A DNA stretch of 11,525 bases, from assembly GCA_934196075.1 (NCBI GenBank), contig CAKPVW010000053.1, positions 1-11,525 of the forward strand, written 5' to 3'. The DNA comes from an uncultured Anaerovibrio sp. Lineage in GTDB: Bacteria; Bacillota; Negativicutes; Selenomonadales; Selenomonadaceae. Positions within the stretch are counted from its first letter, which is position 1. Each line of letters begins with the position of its first letter. The position numbers were made by a program, and so were the translations under genes. The notes beneath the pieces are model-generated. The model did not search any database. It had not been told where the DNA came from and worked only from the letters and a program-made list of their open reading frames with translations. Below, piece by piece: positions 1 through 7,364 of this stretch.

Positions 1-13
1 AATCCAGAGCCTT

Positions 14-59
14 ACGGGTGCTTAACTCCCTCCTAAGAGGAGGGAGCCTTAGCACCCGT
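14..59 (+). other. Long GC-rich stem-loop upstream of the symporter
   Basis: The outer arms ACGGGTGCT (14-22) and AGCACCCGT (51-59) are perfectly complementary. Inside them CTCCCTCCT (26-34) pairs perfectly with AGGAGGGAG (38-46) around a 3-base loop, giving 18 base pairs with one small internal loop. No T-run follows (the next bases are TAGCATGGGG), so it is not a textbook intrinsic terminator. It could end the upstream transcript, act as an attenuator or stabilising hairpin in the symporter leader, or be a copy of a dispersed palindromic repeat. The structure is certain on paper; its role is unknown. Confidence 0.6.
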
Positions 60-109
60 TAGCATGGGGTAAAATGGATATTGGCAGTGGGTAGAGAGAA
101 GGCTGAGTT

Positions 110-1495
110 ATGGATTTAACAATGGAACATCTGATGGTTATGCTGGCGACGGTGGCTCTGGTTATAGGTGGTGGAATTTATTCTGCTAGATCTGTAAAAT
201 CTGCCGAAGGTTATAGTCTGGGTGGCCGTAGTGCCGGTGTACCATTGGTGGCTGGCAGTATTGCTGGCACAGTGGTAGGCGGTGGTGCTACCGTAGGTAC
301 TGCCCAGCTGGCTTATACCATGGGTTTGTCTGCCTGGTGGTTTACCTTGGGTTCAGGTATTGCTTTTATTCTGATGGGCTTGTTTTATGCAGGGAAGCTG
401 AGGGCTACAGGCTTGGAAACTATTCCTCAGTATCTCAAACGAAATTATGGCAATAAGGCTGCGGAGGCTGTGGGAATTATTTCCTCCTTGGGCATTCTTT
501 TTAGCGTGGTGGCCAGCTGTTTGCCTGGGATTCAAATTCTTTCAGCTGTGCTGCAGGTGTCCTCAGAAATGGGAGCGTTGCTTCTTTGTCTGTTAGTGGC
601 GGCATATATCTTTTTTGGAGGCATCAAAAGCACTGGTGTAGGTGGTATTTTGAAGATGCTTGTTATCTGGCTTAGTCTGTTTGTGGCTGGAGCCAGCGCT
701 TTTCTGTATCTTCACAGCAGGCCGGATTTTCAACAAATTCTGCCTCCGGATTACTGGTGGAATATGTTTAATACTGGTGTAGGCAATAGCTTTTCCAAAC
801 TTTTTTCCATGGTTGTAGGTGTTATTTGCACTCAGACCTATATACAGTGTTTTTTCTCTGCCTCTAGCCCCAAGGTGGCTTCTTTGGGATCCTTTGCGGC
901 GGCGGCCATTGTTATTCCTGTAGGGTTGCCATCAGTGGCTATTGGCATGTATATGCATGTATTAGAGCCAGATGTAGTGCCCGTGTTGGTATTGCCTATC
1001 TATCTTTTGGAGCATCAGAGTACATTGCTGGCAGGTATTGCCATGGGTGGAATCATGCTGAGTCTGATAGGTTCTATAGGTGGACTTTCTCTTGGCATTG
1101 GCACTATGCTTACCAGAGATATTATTGGTGCCAGTGTTGACCTAGGCAGCGGCAAAAAACTCCTTTATACTTTGCGCTTGGTAGTAGTAACAGTTATGGC
1201 CGCAGCCTGCGGTATTGCCTTGGCTAATTTGGATTCTCAGGTGCTGTTTTGGAATTTTCTTTCTATGGCTATGCGGGGCTGTGGCGTATTTCTTCCTTTG
1301 ACCTTTGCCATATTTTATCCCCGCAGCATTGCCAAAAAATGGGCATATGCCTCTATTGTGCTTAGTACAGTGGTGCCTATTGTGTTGGCTATGACTGTTC
1401 AGCTGCCTATGGAGCCACTTTATATTGGTTTGTTTATTAGTGCTGCTATGATGCTAGTGGGCTATAGAAAACGTTGGCACCCTATGGGAAATTGA
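110..1495 (+). CDS. Sodium:solute symporter (SSS family) permease
   Basis: This encodes a 461-residue integral membrane protein, probably importing a small organic solute with Na+. It is hydrophobic throughout, with about a dozen likely membrane segments. The N-terminal region has the SSS layout: a first helix (about residues 7-25), a short loop with SLGGRS (36-41), a glycine-rich second helix GTVVGGGATVG (53-63), and the loop GLETIPQYLKRNYG (101-114), which resembles the family's 'T..eyl..Ryg' motif. The ATG at 110 follows AGAGAAGG (95-102) at 7 bases, which supports this start. The length is slightly under that of typical members (about 480-520). The substrate (amino acid, pantothenate, carboxylate or other) cannot be told from the sequence. 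The next gene is 268 bases away and unrelated, so it is probably transcribed alone or with genes to the left of the window. Confidence 0.88.
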   Translation: MDLTMEHLMVMLATVALVIGGGIYSARSVKSAEGYSLGGRSAGVPLVAGSIAGTVVGGGATVGTAQLAYTMGLSAWWFTLGSGIAFILMGLFYAGKLRATGLETIPQYLKRNYGNKAAEAVGIISSLGILFSVVASCLPGIQILSAVLQVSSEMGALLLCLLVAAYIFFGGIKSTGVGGILKMLVIWLSLFVAGASAFLYLHSRPDFQQILPPDYWWNMFNTGVGNSFSKLFSMVVGVICTQTYIQCFFSASSPKVASLGSFAAAAIVIPVGLPSVAIGMYMHVLEPDVVPVLVLPIYLLEHQSTLLAGIAMGGIMLSLIGSIGGLSLGIGTMLTRDIIGASVDLGSGKKLLYTLRLVVVTVMAAACGIALANLDSQVLFWNFLSMAMRGCGVFLPLTFAIFYPRSIAKKWAYASIVLSTVVPIVLAMTVQLPMEPLYIGLFISAAMMLVGYRKRWHPMGN

Positions 1496-1523
1496 TATTG
1501 GCAAATGATGAATGCTGCTATTT

Positions 1524-1563
1524 CTTATTTACAAAAAATGCAGAGGTATTTTTGGTAAATAAG
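1524..1563 (+). other. AT-rich hairpin after the symporter gene
   Basis: CTTATTTAC (1524-1532) pairs perfectly with GTAAATAAG (1555-1563). Inside it AAAAAT (1534-1539) pairs with ATTTTT (1548-1553), separated from the outer stem only by an A/G mismatch. That makes 15 pairs with an 8-base loop, starting 29 bases after the symporter stop. It may protect or end the symporter mRNA. No T-run follows on the + strand (GTAGGGG), so terminator function is doubtful. Confidence 0.45.
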
Positions 1564-1618
1564 GTAGGGGTTATAAAGGATTTTAATTGGTTAATAAACA
1601 CATAGGCCAATAATAGCA

Positions 1619-1648
1619 TTGTAAAATAACCCTGTTTTATGTTAAAAT
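1619..1648 (+). promoter_or_regulatory. Candidate promoter for the DUF2939-like gene
   Basis: TTGTAA (1619-1624) and TAAAAT (1643-1648) sit 18 bases apart, matching the -35 and -10 consensus at 4 of 6 and 5 of 6 positions. The predicted start, near 1655, leaves a leader of about 110 bases that includes the palindrome at 1723-1737. The region is AT-rich, so chance matches are common and this is a moderate call. Confidence 0.35.
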
Positions 1649-1722
1649 GTAAACCATAGGGCATTGTATCTTTGAGGATGAAATTGCTCTCTGAAATGAA
1701 TATTTGTTGTGGAAATATATTT

Positions 1723-1737
1723 TGCATACTGTATGCA
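1723..1737. promoter_or_regulatory. Perfect palindrome, possible operator
   Basis: TGCATAC-T-GTATGCA is a perfect 7+7 inverted repeat around one central base, 26 bases before the ATG at 1764. Its size and symmetry suit a dimeric repressor site. As RNA the 1-base loop is too tight for a good hairpin, so a DNA-binding role is likelier than an RNA one. No regulator is encoded in this window. Confidence 0.35.
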
Positions 1738-1763
1738 GAGGACGGATAAGAGCAGGTGATGGA

Positions 1764-3107
1764 ATGACCATAAAGAAAGCCGTGATTATTGGTTTGCTGT
1801 TAGAGCTTTTGATAGGCTGTCTAGCGGGGGTATTTTACTTCAAGTTTTACATTTATACGCCCACATATTCTATCAGGGCTATGCAGAAGGCTATGCAGTC
1901 TGGTGATGTGGAGGCTTTGAAGGAAAGAGTGGATCTGGATGGCCTTTTCAAGCTAAATAACGACAAGCTGGCTCAGTTGGTGCCAAAGAGCGATCCAGCC
2001 TATGGCAAGGTAGCAGATGGTAGTTTTGCTAAATACTGTCAGGATGATTTTTTGAATTATGTTCAAAATGGCAAATGGCAGGAAAGAGATACAGTGACTC
2101 CAGAATCAAGTCTGGAGGATAGAATAGGCTTTAGAACTGTTAGCTTCCGCAGCTTGGAGTATGTATATAGGGATCCACCTCCAGGTCAGGAGAATGTAAA
2201 GGAACAAAGTATTAAGGACAAACTGTTGTCTATGGGCATATCCTTACTGCATAAATATGTACTAGGCAATGAGAAAACTGAGGAGGCTGTTCATGAGGAG
2301 ACCAAGGCAACACAGGAAGCAGAACTCGATACCATCGTAACAGCTGGAGTCAAAGTGTATGAGCCGAATCTAGGGGATACCTTTGTGTTGAAGCTTAAAC
2401 TAAAACGTCAGGAGGATGGCAGCTGGAAGCTCTATGATGTTGAAAACTATCAGGAATATGCTAATTTGCTGCTAAAGCAGAATGATCGGGATTTTGTCCG
2501 ATATAAGGAAAAGGTGCGCAATATTTTAACAGCTGCTCAGGAGAAGCTGGATGAATTGCGGGGGAACCATCCTAATCAGGATATGGATTGGATCATAGAA
2601 GCTCGCAAGATTATGGAAGAGTCCAATCGGCAGGTTGCAGAATTGAAGGTTCCTGTGGCAGGCGGATATTTGAACCAGTTGTTAAAGGAGCGGGAGCGAT
2701 TATTCCATGAGCTTTTGGAAGGCTACTATGAGGTAAATTCTCAGAGTCAGGATATGAATGATGCCAAAGAAGCAGCTAAGACGCCAGTTGACAAGAAAAA
2801 AAGGCGTCCTGTTTACAATGAGGCTGTCTGGAATCAGCGATTAGCCAAAACCAGAGAAAAGCTGGCGGAGGACCAAAAGAGCTGGTCTGAGAACAAGGCT
2901 AAGCTGGAGGCTATAGTAGGTGCTGTGATTGATAGAGCTGAAGTAGCTCATGTTACGGCAGCCTCTATGCGCAATAATGATGATGCCTATGTTAGAGCAG
3001 TTAATTACCCTGTTGGGGGAAGCCATAGCAACGGTACTGAGGCTGATAGTACCCCGACTCTTTTAGATGGAGATAAGGTGCCAACGGTGTCAGCCTACAA
3101 GGGATAA
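1764..3107 (+). CDS. Membrane-anchored DUF2939-like protein with coiled-coil tail, function unknown
   Basis: This encodes a 447-residue protein of unknown function. I place the start at ATG 1764, preceded by AGGTGATGG; the longer frame would begin at TTG 1704 without a good binding site and would run through the palindrome. Residues 6-30 form one membrane helix or uncleaved signal anchor, so most of the protein probably faces outside. Residues about 33-70 (YSIRAMQKAMQSGDVEALKE, then RVDLDGL) and 205-236 (beta-rich, with GSWKLYDVENY) resemble the two ends of DUF2939, here interrupted by a long insert. Residues about 235-395 are charged and helical, with coiled-coil character (KEKVRNILTAAQEKLDELR; REKLAEDQKSWSENKAKLEA), broken by a basic KKKRR patch (344-348). 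The last 45 residues are polar and look disordered. The DUF2939 assignment is from memory of the family pattern. A terminator follows 3 bases after the stop, so it ends its transcript. Confidence 0.75.
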   Translation: MTIKKAVIIGLLLELLIGCLAGVFYFKFYIYTPTYSIRAMQKAMQSGDVEALKERVDLDGLFKLNNDKLAQLVPKSDPAYGKVADGSFAKYCQDDFLNYVQNGKWQERDTVTPESSLEDRIGFRTVSFRSLEYVYRDPPPGQENVKEQSIKDKLLSMGISLLHKYVLGNEKTEEAVHEETKATQEAELDTIVTAGVKVYEPNLGDTFVLKLKLKRQEDGSWKLYDVENYQEYANLLLKQNDRDFVRYKEKVRNILTAAQEKLDELRGNHPNQDMDWIIEARKIMEESNRQVAELKVPVAGGYLNQLLKERERLFHELLEGYYEVNSQSQDMNDAKEAAKTPVDKKKRRPVYNEAVWNQRLAKTREKLAEDQKSWSENKAKLEAIVGAVIDRAEVAHVTAASMRNNDDAYVRAVNYPVGGSHSNGTEADSTPTLLDGDKVPTVSAYKG

Positions 3108-3110
3108 GGT

Positions 3111-3151
3111 AAAAACGATGCTGGTAAAAATAGCTCAGCATCGTTTTTTTT
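3111..3151 (+). terminator. Intrinsic terminator after the DUF2939-like gene
   Basis: CGATGCTG (3116-3123) pairs perfectly with CAGCATCG (3136-3143) around a 12-base loop and is followed at once by eight Ts (3144-3151). Five As before the stem can pair with the first Ts, lengthening it to 13 pairs and possibly giving termination in both directions. Confidence 0.92.
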
Positions 3152-3174
3152 GTACAAAAAAATAGGGCAGGGTG

Positions 3175-3203
3175 TTCACATTCTAGAAAAATTGTGTTAT
3201 ACT
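3175..3203 (+). promoter_or_regulatory. Promoter for ybaK
   Basis: TTCACA (3175-3180) and TATACT (3198-3203) are each one base off consensus with an ideal 17-base spacer. They lie just after the preceding terminator and about 40 bases before the ybaK ATG. The predicted start, near 3210, gives a leader of about 34 bases with GGGAAAGGA (3224-3232) as ribosome binding site. Confidence 0.75.
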
Positions 3204-3243
3204 AACATGGATTTATGTTTTCTGGGAAAGGACAAATTGTATT

Positions 3244-3720
3244 ATGAAAAATAAAAAGACCAATGCAGCCCGCATTTTGGATAGACTGAAAATTCCTTAT
3301 GAAATCAAGGAGTACGAGGTGGATTTGGATGATTTGAGTGCTGTTCATGTGGCAGCTTCTGCTGGCATGGATGTTAGGATGGTCTTCAAGACACTGGTTT
3401 GCCGAGGGGATAAAAATGGTGTCTTGATGGCATGTATTCCGGGAGATGGAGAGCTGGATATGAAGGCGTTGGCCACAGCCTCTGGCAACAAACGGGTGGA
3501 AATGGTACACCTGAAGGAAGTGCTTGGCTTAACCGGGTATATTAGGGGAGGCTGTTCTCCCTTGGGAGCTAAAAAGAATTATCCTGTATATCTCAATGAG
3601 TCCTGCCATGACTTTGATAGAATTGCCATTAGCGCAGGCATACGCGGTCAGCAGCTAATCCTTTCCCCTGATGATTTAATAAAGGCAGTTAATGCCACTG
3701 TAGCAAGGCTTATTCGTTAA
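3244..3720 (+). CDS. ybaK: Cys-tRNA(Pro) deacylase, YbaK/EbsC type
   Basis: This encodes a 158-residue cytoplasmic editing enzyme that hydrolyses Cys-tRNA(Pro), mischarged by prolyl-tRNA synthetase. The protein matches the YbaK family along its whole length. It shows the N-terminal TNAARILD segment, VFKTLV with Lys49 (equivalent to the functional lysine near position 46 of characterised YbaK), and the conserved loop GYIRGGCSPLG (98-108). The length is normal for the family. The start at ATG 3244 is supported by GGGAAAGGA 11 bases upstream and by the family N-terminus. It has its own promoter and appears to be monocistronic. ProX-type homologues edit Ala-tRNA(Pro), but the GGCSPLG loop and overall length favour YbaK. 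Confidence 0.93.
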   Translation: MKNKKTNAARILDRLKIPYEIKEYEVDLDDLSAVHVAASAGMDVRMVFKTLVCRGDKNGVLMACIPGDGELDMKALATASGNKRVEMVHLKEVLGLTGYIRGGCSPLGAKKNYPVYLNESCHDFDRIAISAGIRGQQLILSPDDLIKAVNATVARLIR

Positions 3721-3728
3721 AATGGAAA

Positions 3729-3749
3729 GGTGGAGCTAATATCTCCACC
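3729..3749 (+). other. Perfect hairpin after ybaK
   Basis: GGTGGAG (3729-3735) pairs with CTCCACC (3743-3749) around a 7-base loop, 8 bases after the ybaK stop. AATGG (3721-3725) can also pair with CCATT (3762-3766), enclosing it. The following bases (CTCGTGG) are not T-rich, so it would be an imperfect terminator or an mRNA 3'-end stabiliser. Confidence 0.5.
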
Positions 3750-3767
3750 CTCGTGGTCACCCCATTG

Positions 3768-3847
3768 AAGGAAAATACAAGGGCATTTTCTTTGAATAAT
3801 CTAGGGGTTATAATGCAAGATAATTTTCTGCTTTAGAGTGGAAAATT
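3768..3847 (+). other. Two AT-rich hairpins in the thrC upstream region
   Basis: AAGGAAAAT (3768-3776) pairs with ATTTTCTTT (3785-3793) with one G-T wobble, loop 8 bases. AATTTTC (3822-3828) pairs perfectly with GAAAATT (3841-3847), loop 12 bases. The second would lie in the 5' leader of thrC if the TATAAT at 3809-3814 is used. No T-box motif (TGGAACCGCG-like) or threonine-rich leader peptide is visible. They may be incidental in AT-rich DNA. Confidence 0.35.
3786..3814 (+). promoter_or_regulatory. Candidate thrC promoter
   Basis: A perfect -10 box TATAAT (3809-3814) lies 60 bases before the thrC ATG. Seventeen bases upstream is the weak -35 TTTTCT (3786-3791). The missing -35 match could mean activator dependence or a weak promoter. 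A predicted start near 3821 would put the leader hairpin at the very 5' end of the mRNA. Confidence 0.45.
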
Positions 3848-3874
3848 CTTTAATACAATATAGGAGTGAATGCA

Positions 3875-5365
3875 ATGAAGTATATCAGCACAAGAGGAAA
3901 TAATCAGAATATGACATCTGCCCAGGCGATTATCGCTGGACTGGCCAAGGATGGCGGCCTTTTTGTTCCGGAATCCATGCCTCAGGTAGATATGGAATTT
4001 ATTCAGAGTCTCAAGGATTTAAGCTATCAGCAGAGAGCCGTCAAGGTTCTGAGCTGCTTCCTGACAGATTATACCCAGGAGGAAATTACCGGCTGTGTAG
4101 AAAGAGCCTATGGCAATGGCAAATTTGACGATCAGGCAGTTGCTCCTTTGAATATTATGAATGACAAGCTTTCTGTGCTGGAGCTTTGGCATGGACCTAC
4201 CAGTGCCTTCAAGGATATGGCCCTTCAGCTGCTGCCTCGGCTTTTGTCAACAGCCTTGAAGAAGACAGGCGAGAAAAATCAGGTTTTGATTCTGGTGGCA
4301 ACTTCTGGTGATACTGGCAAGGCTGCACTGGAGGGATTCCGTGATGTGGATCAAACCAAAATCATTGTTTTCTATCCTGAAAACGGTGTAAGCAGCATCC
4401 AGCGTTTGCAGATGGTAACTCAGCAGGGCAACAATGTAGCTGTTACTGCTGTAAAAGGAAATTTCGATGATGCTCAGAGTGGAGTTAAGGCTATTTTTGG
4501 TCATAAGGAATTCAATGAAAAACTGAATGAAGCCGGAGTATCTTTATCCTCCGCTAACTCCATTAACTGGGGGCGTCTGGTACCACAGATTGTTTACTAC
4601 TTCAGCGCCTATGCAGATTTGCTGCAGGCTGGCAAAATCAAGGCCGGGGATAAAATCAGCTTTACAGTACCAACCGGCAATTTTGGCGATATTTTGGCTG
4701 GTTATTATGCTATGTCCATGGGCCTGCCGGTGGAGAAGCTGATTTGCGCCTCTAATACCAATAATGTGCTGACAGATTTCCTAAAAACCGGCATTTATGA
4801 TAGAAATCGTGATTTCTATAAAACTATCAGCCCTTCCATGGATATCCTGATTTCCAGTAATTTGGAAAGACTGCTTTATCATATTACCAACGATGCGGCT
4901 CAGGTAGCTCAGTGGATGCAGCAGCTGTCTGACACCGGACGTTATGATGTAGGCGCAGAGGTTTTGGCCAAGATTCAGGCTGTCTTTGGCTGTGATTGGG
5001 CAGACGATGCGAAAACTATGGAAACCATAAATACTGTTTATGACAAAAACAAGTATATTGCAGATACTCATACTGCTGTAGCGTGGAGAAGTGCAGAAGA
5101 TTACATGGCTCAGGGCCATCAGGAACCAATGGTGGTAGTATCTACAGCCAGCCCATATAAATTCAATGAAAGCGTATTGACAGCTCTTGGCAAAAATATT
5201 GATGGATTGGACGAATTCCAGCTGCTGGACAAGCTGCAGAATATGAATAGCTTCGCTATTCCAGCTGGCTTGGCTGCCCTGAAAAACGCTTCCATCTGCC
5301 ATAAAGTGATAGTGGAAAAAACCGCCATGGAGAAGGCTGTGGAGGATTTCGCCAAGGCAAAATAA
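3875..5365 (+). CDS. thrC: Threonine synthase
   Basis: This encodes a 496-residue PLP enzyme that converts O-phospho-homoserine to threonine and phosphate, the last step of threonine synthesis. The family N-terminus MKYISTRG fixes the start at ATG 3875, with TAGGAG (3861-3866) 8 bases upstream; an in-frame GTG at 3866 overlaps that binding site and is unlikely. Visible motifs are the PLP lysine in GPTSAFKDMALQLLP (Lys113), the phosphate/cofactor-binding VATSGDTGKAALEGF (about 146-160) and the glycine-rich TGNFGDILAGYYA (about 266-278). The length suits the longer bacterial/fungal-type threonine synthase subgroup. No hom or thrB lies beside it, so the threonine pathway is scattered in this genome. 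No clear terminator follows the stop. Confidence 0.96.
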   Translation: MKYISTRGNNQNMTSAQAIIAGLAKDGGLFVPESMPQVDMEFIQSLKDLSYQQRAVKVLSCFLTDYTQEEITGCVERAYGNGKFDDQAVAPLNIMNDKLSVLELWHGPTSAFKDMALQLLPRLLSTALKKTGEKNQVLILVATSGDTGKAALEGFRDVDQTKIIVFYPENGVSSIQRLQMVTQQGNNVAVTAVKGNFDDAQSGVKAIFGHKEFNEKLNEAGVSLSSANSINWGRLVPQIVYYFSAYADLLQAGKIKAGDKISFTVPTGNFGDILAGYYAMSMGLPVEKLICASNTNNVLTDFLKTGIYDRNRDFYKTISPSMDILISSNLERLLYHITNDAAQVAQWMQQLSDTGRYDVGAEVLAKIQAVFGCDWADDAKTMETINTVYDKNKYIADTHTAVAWRSAEDYMAQGHQEPMVVVSTASPYKFNESVLTALGKNIDGLDEFQLLDKLQNMNSFAIPAGLAALKNASICHKVIVEKTAMEKAVEDFAKAK

Positions 5366-5373
5366 CTAAATGG

Positions 5374-5385
5374 TATGATATCATA
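5374..5385. other. 12-base perfect palindrome between thrC and pckA
   Basis: TATGATATCATA is perfectly self-complementary, 8 bases after the thrC stop and about 55 bases upstream of the pckA -35 box. It could be a protein-binding site, but in AT-rich DNA a palindrome of this length may occur by chance. Confidence 0.2.
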
Positions 5386-5439
5386 ATGCATTAAGAGAAC
5401 AATAAGCGATATTAATGTAGAAATAATTGTAAATAATCT

Positions 5440-5468
5440 TTGACAAAATTAGCAAAATCTTATACCAT
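5440..5468 (+). promoter_or_regulatory. pckA promoter
   Basis: A perfect -35 TTGACA (5440-5445) is followed after 17 bases by TACCAT (5463-5468), inside the AT-rich stretch TTATACCATATAAA. A start near 5475 gives a pckA leader of about 140 bases. The strong -35 fits the high expression suggested by pckA codon use. Confidence 0.65.
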
Positions 5469-5474
5469 ATAAAT

Positions 5475-5614
5475 GAAGGTTGGTTCTGAGAAAAACCGCC
5501 GAAAATCAAGTATTTTAGCGATGTTTTCTATGTATGGCGAGAATGTTGGTTCATCCTTTCTATGCAAATGCTGGGAAATGTCGCAGGATAAAAAAGAAAG
5601 AGGTTGATAGCAAA
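5475..5614 (+). other. Long pckA 5' leader
   Basis: About 140 bases separate the predicted start from the pckA ATG. I recognise no riboswitch class. An ATG at 5534 is in frame with pckA and would add 27 residues (MARMLVHPF..., basic), but it lacks a good binding site and the extra sequence is not part of the family N-terminus. It is either untranslated leader or a minor start. The ribosome binding site for pckA is AAAGAGG (5597-5603). Confidence 0.4.
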
Positions 5615-7216
5615 ATGGCAAATGTTGATTTGAGCAAGTATGGCATTACTGGTGTTACTGAGATTGTTCACAATCCTTCTTACGAGTTACTGTTTGAGGA
5701 AGAGACTAAGGCTGGTCTCGAGGGCTTCGAGGTAGGCAAAGAGACTGAGCTGGGTGCTGTTAATGTAATGACTGGTATCTATACTGGCCGTTCTCCTAAG
5801 GATAAGTACATCGTTATGGACGAGAACTCCAAGGACACTGTATGGTGGACTTCTGAGGAGTACAAGAACGATAACCATCCTATGAGCGAGGACGTTTGGG
5901 CAACTGTTAAGGACCTGGCAAAGAAGGAGCTGTCCAACAAGAGACTGTTCGTAGTAGATGCATTCTGCGGTGCTAACCATGACACTCGTATGGCAGTTCG
6001 TTTCATCGTTGAGGTTGCTTGGCAGGCTCACTTTGTAACCAATATGTTCATTCAGCCAACTGCAGAGGAGCTGGAGAACTTCGAGCCTGATTTCGTTGTT
6101 TACAACGCTTCTAAGGCTAAGGTTACCAACTACAAGGAGCTGGGCCTCAATTCTGAGACCTGCGTAGCTTTCAACACCACCTCCAAGGAGCAGGTTATCA
6201 TTAACACCTGGTATGGTGGTGAGATGAAGAAGGGTATGTTCTCCATGATGAACTACTTCCTGCCACTGAAGGGCATTGCATCCATGCACTGCTCCGCTAA
6301 CTGCGACATGGAAGGCAAGAACACTGCTATCTTCTTCGGTCTGTCCGGTACAGGTAAGACTACTCTGTCTACTGATCCAAAGCGTAAGCTCATCGGTGAT
6401 GACGAGCATGGTTGGGACGACAACGGCGTATTCAACTTCGAGGGCGGCTGCTATGCCAAGGTAATCAATCTGGATCCTGAGTCCGAGCCTGATATCTATG
6501 GTGCTATCAAGAGAAACGCTCTCCTGGAGAACGTAACTGTTGACGAGAACGGCAAGGTCGATTTCGCTGACAAGAGCGTTACCGAGAATACTCGTGTATC
6601 CTATCCTATTGAGCACATCAACAACATTCAGCCAGGTTCCTCTGCACCTGCTGCAAAGAATGTAATCTTCCTGTCCGCTGATGCATTTGGTGTTCTGCCT
6701 CCAGTTTCTATCCTGACTCCAGAGCAGACCCAGTATTACTTCCTCTCCGGCTTTACTGCAAAGCTGGCAGGTACCGAGCGTGGCATCACTGAGCCTACTC
6801 CTACCTTCTCCGCTTGCTTCGGCCAGGCATTCCTGGAGCTCCATCCTACCAAGTACGGTGAGGAGCTGGTAAAGAAGATGAAGGCTAACAATGCAAAGGC
6901 ATATCTGGTTAACACTGGTTGGAATGGTACCGGCAAGCGTATCTCCATCAAGGATACCCGTGGTATCATCGATGCAATCCTTTCCGGTGCTGTAAACGAA
7001 GCTCCTACCAAGAAGATTCCTATGTTTGACTTCGAGGTACCTACCGAGCTGCCAGGTGTAGATCCTAAGATTCTGGATCCTCGCGACACTTATGCAGATC
7101 CTGCTGAGTGGGATGCTAAGGCTAAGGATTTGGCTGGCCGCTTCATTAAGAACTTCGGCAAGTACACTGGCAATGATGCTGGTAAGGCTCTGGTTGCTGC
7201 TGGTCCTCAGCTGTAA
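5615..7216 (+). CDS. pckA: Phosphoenolpyruvate carboxykinase (ATP)
   Basis: This encodes a 533-residue cytoplasmic enzyme interconverting oxaloacetate + ATP and PEP + CO2 + ADP. In fermentative anaerobes it often runs toward oxaloacetate and succinate/propionate formation. The ATP-type family is clear: TGRSPKDKY (57-65) with the substrate arginine, the kinase-1a P-loop GLSGTGKTT (242-250), the kinase-2 metal site [11 protein letters not shown] (259-269) and [12 protein letters not shown] (275-286). The start at ATG 5615 is chosen from the family N-terminus ([10 protein letters not shown], as in the E. coli-like group) and the upstream AAAGAGG. The length is normal. Codon use differs from the neighbours: Phe, Asn, Asp and Tyr codons are often C-ending and Lys is almost always AAG. 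This is typical of a very highly expressed gene rather than of transfer. It has its own promoter and terminator. Confidence 0.97.
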   Translation: MANVDLSKYGITGVTEIVHNPSYELLFEEETKAGLEGFEVGKETELGAVNVMTGIYTGRSPKDKYIVMDENSKDTVWWTSEEYKNDNHPMSEDVWATVKDLAKKELSNKRLFVVDAFCGANHDTRMAVRFIVEVAWQAHFVTNMFIQPTAEELENFEPDFVVYNASKAKVTNYKELGLNSETCVAFNTTSKEQVIINTWYGGEMKKGMFSMMNYFLPLKGIASMHCSANCDMEGKNTAIFFGLSGTGKTTLSTDPKRKLIGDDEHGWDDNGVFNFEGGCYAKVINLDPESEPDIYGAIKRNALLENVTVDENGKVDFADKSVTENTRVSYPIEHINNIQPGSSAPAAKNVIFLSADAFGVLPPVSILTPEQTQYYFLSGFTAKLAGTERGITEPTPTFSACFGQAFLELHPTKYGEELVKKMKANNAKAYLVNTGWNGTGKRISIKDTRGIIDAILSGAVNEAPTKKIPMFDFEVPTELPGVDPKILDPRDTYADPAEWDAKAKDLAGRFIKNFGKYTGNDAGKALVAAGPQL

Positions 7217-7250
7217 TATCAGATTCTTATCTGGAAAGCTAATACATTCA

Positions 7251-7277
7251 GGACGCTGTTTCGACGGCGTCCTTTTT
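7251..7277 (+). terminator. Intrinsic terminator after pckA
   Basis: GGACGC (7251-7256) pairs with GCGTCC (7267-7272). The stem extends by a T-G wobble and a G-C pair to a 6-base loop TTTCGA, and five Ts (7273-7277) follow. It lies 34 bases after the pckA stop and isolates pckA from the B12-controlled unit. Confidence 0.9.
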
Positions 7278-7335
7278 GTGTGCAAATTTAGGGTGGTATT
7301 ACTTTTGTGCATAAAGAACATAATCACAATCTGCA

Positions 7336-7364
7336 TTGACAAATGGCTTGTTTCGGCATATACT
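7336..7364 (+). promoter_or_regulatory. Strong promoter of the riboswitch-controlled transporter unit
   Basis: A perfect TTGACA (7336-7341), a 17-base spacer and TATACT (7359-7364, one mismatch) make this the best promoter in the window. Transcription would begin near 7371, about 40 bases before the riboswitch, giving a leader of roughly 390 bases. A small hairpin AGTAC (7379-7383) / GTACT (7391-7395) would form near the 5' end. Confidence 0.85.

Noticed and set aside
1518..1727. A small - strand frame (69 codons) in the gap after the symporter
   Set aside because: No ribosome binding site or family resemblance; the region is AT-rich intergenic DNA with a hairpin and promoter-like boxes.
3721..3874. 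Possible T-box leader before thrC
   Set aside because: The GGTGG and ACCCC stretches recall a T-box, but the conserved TGGAACCGCG-like element, specifier stem and a following terminator are absent.
4781..5302. A 173-codon open frame on the - strand inside thrC
   Set aside because: It lies entirely within a well-conserved threonine synthase gene and its translation resembles no family.
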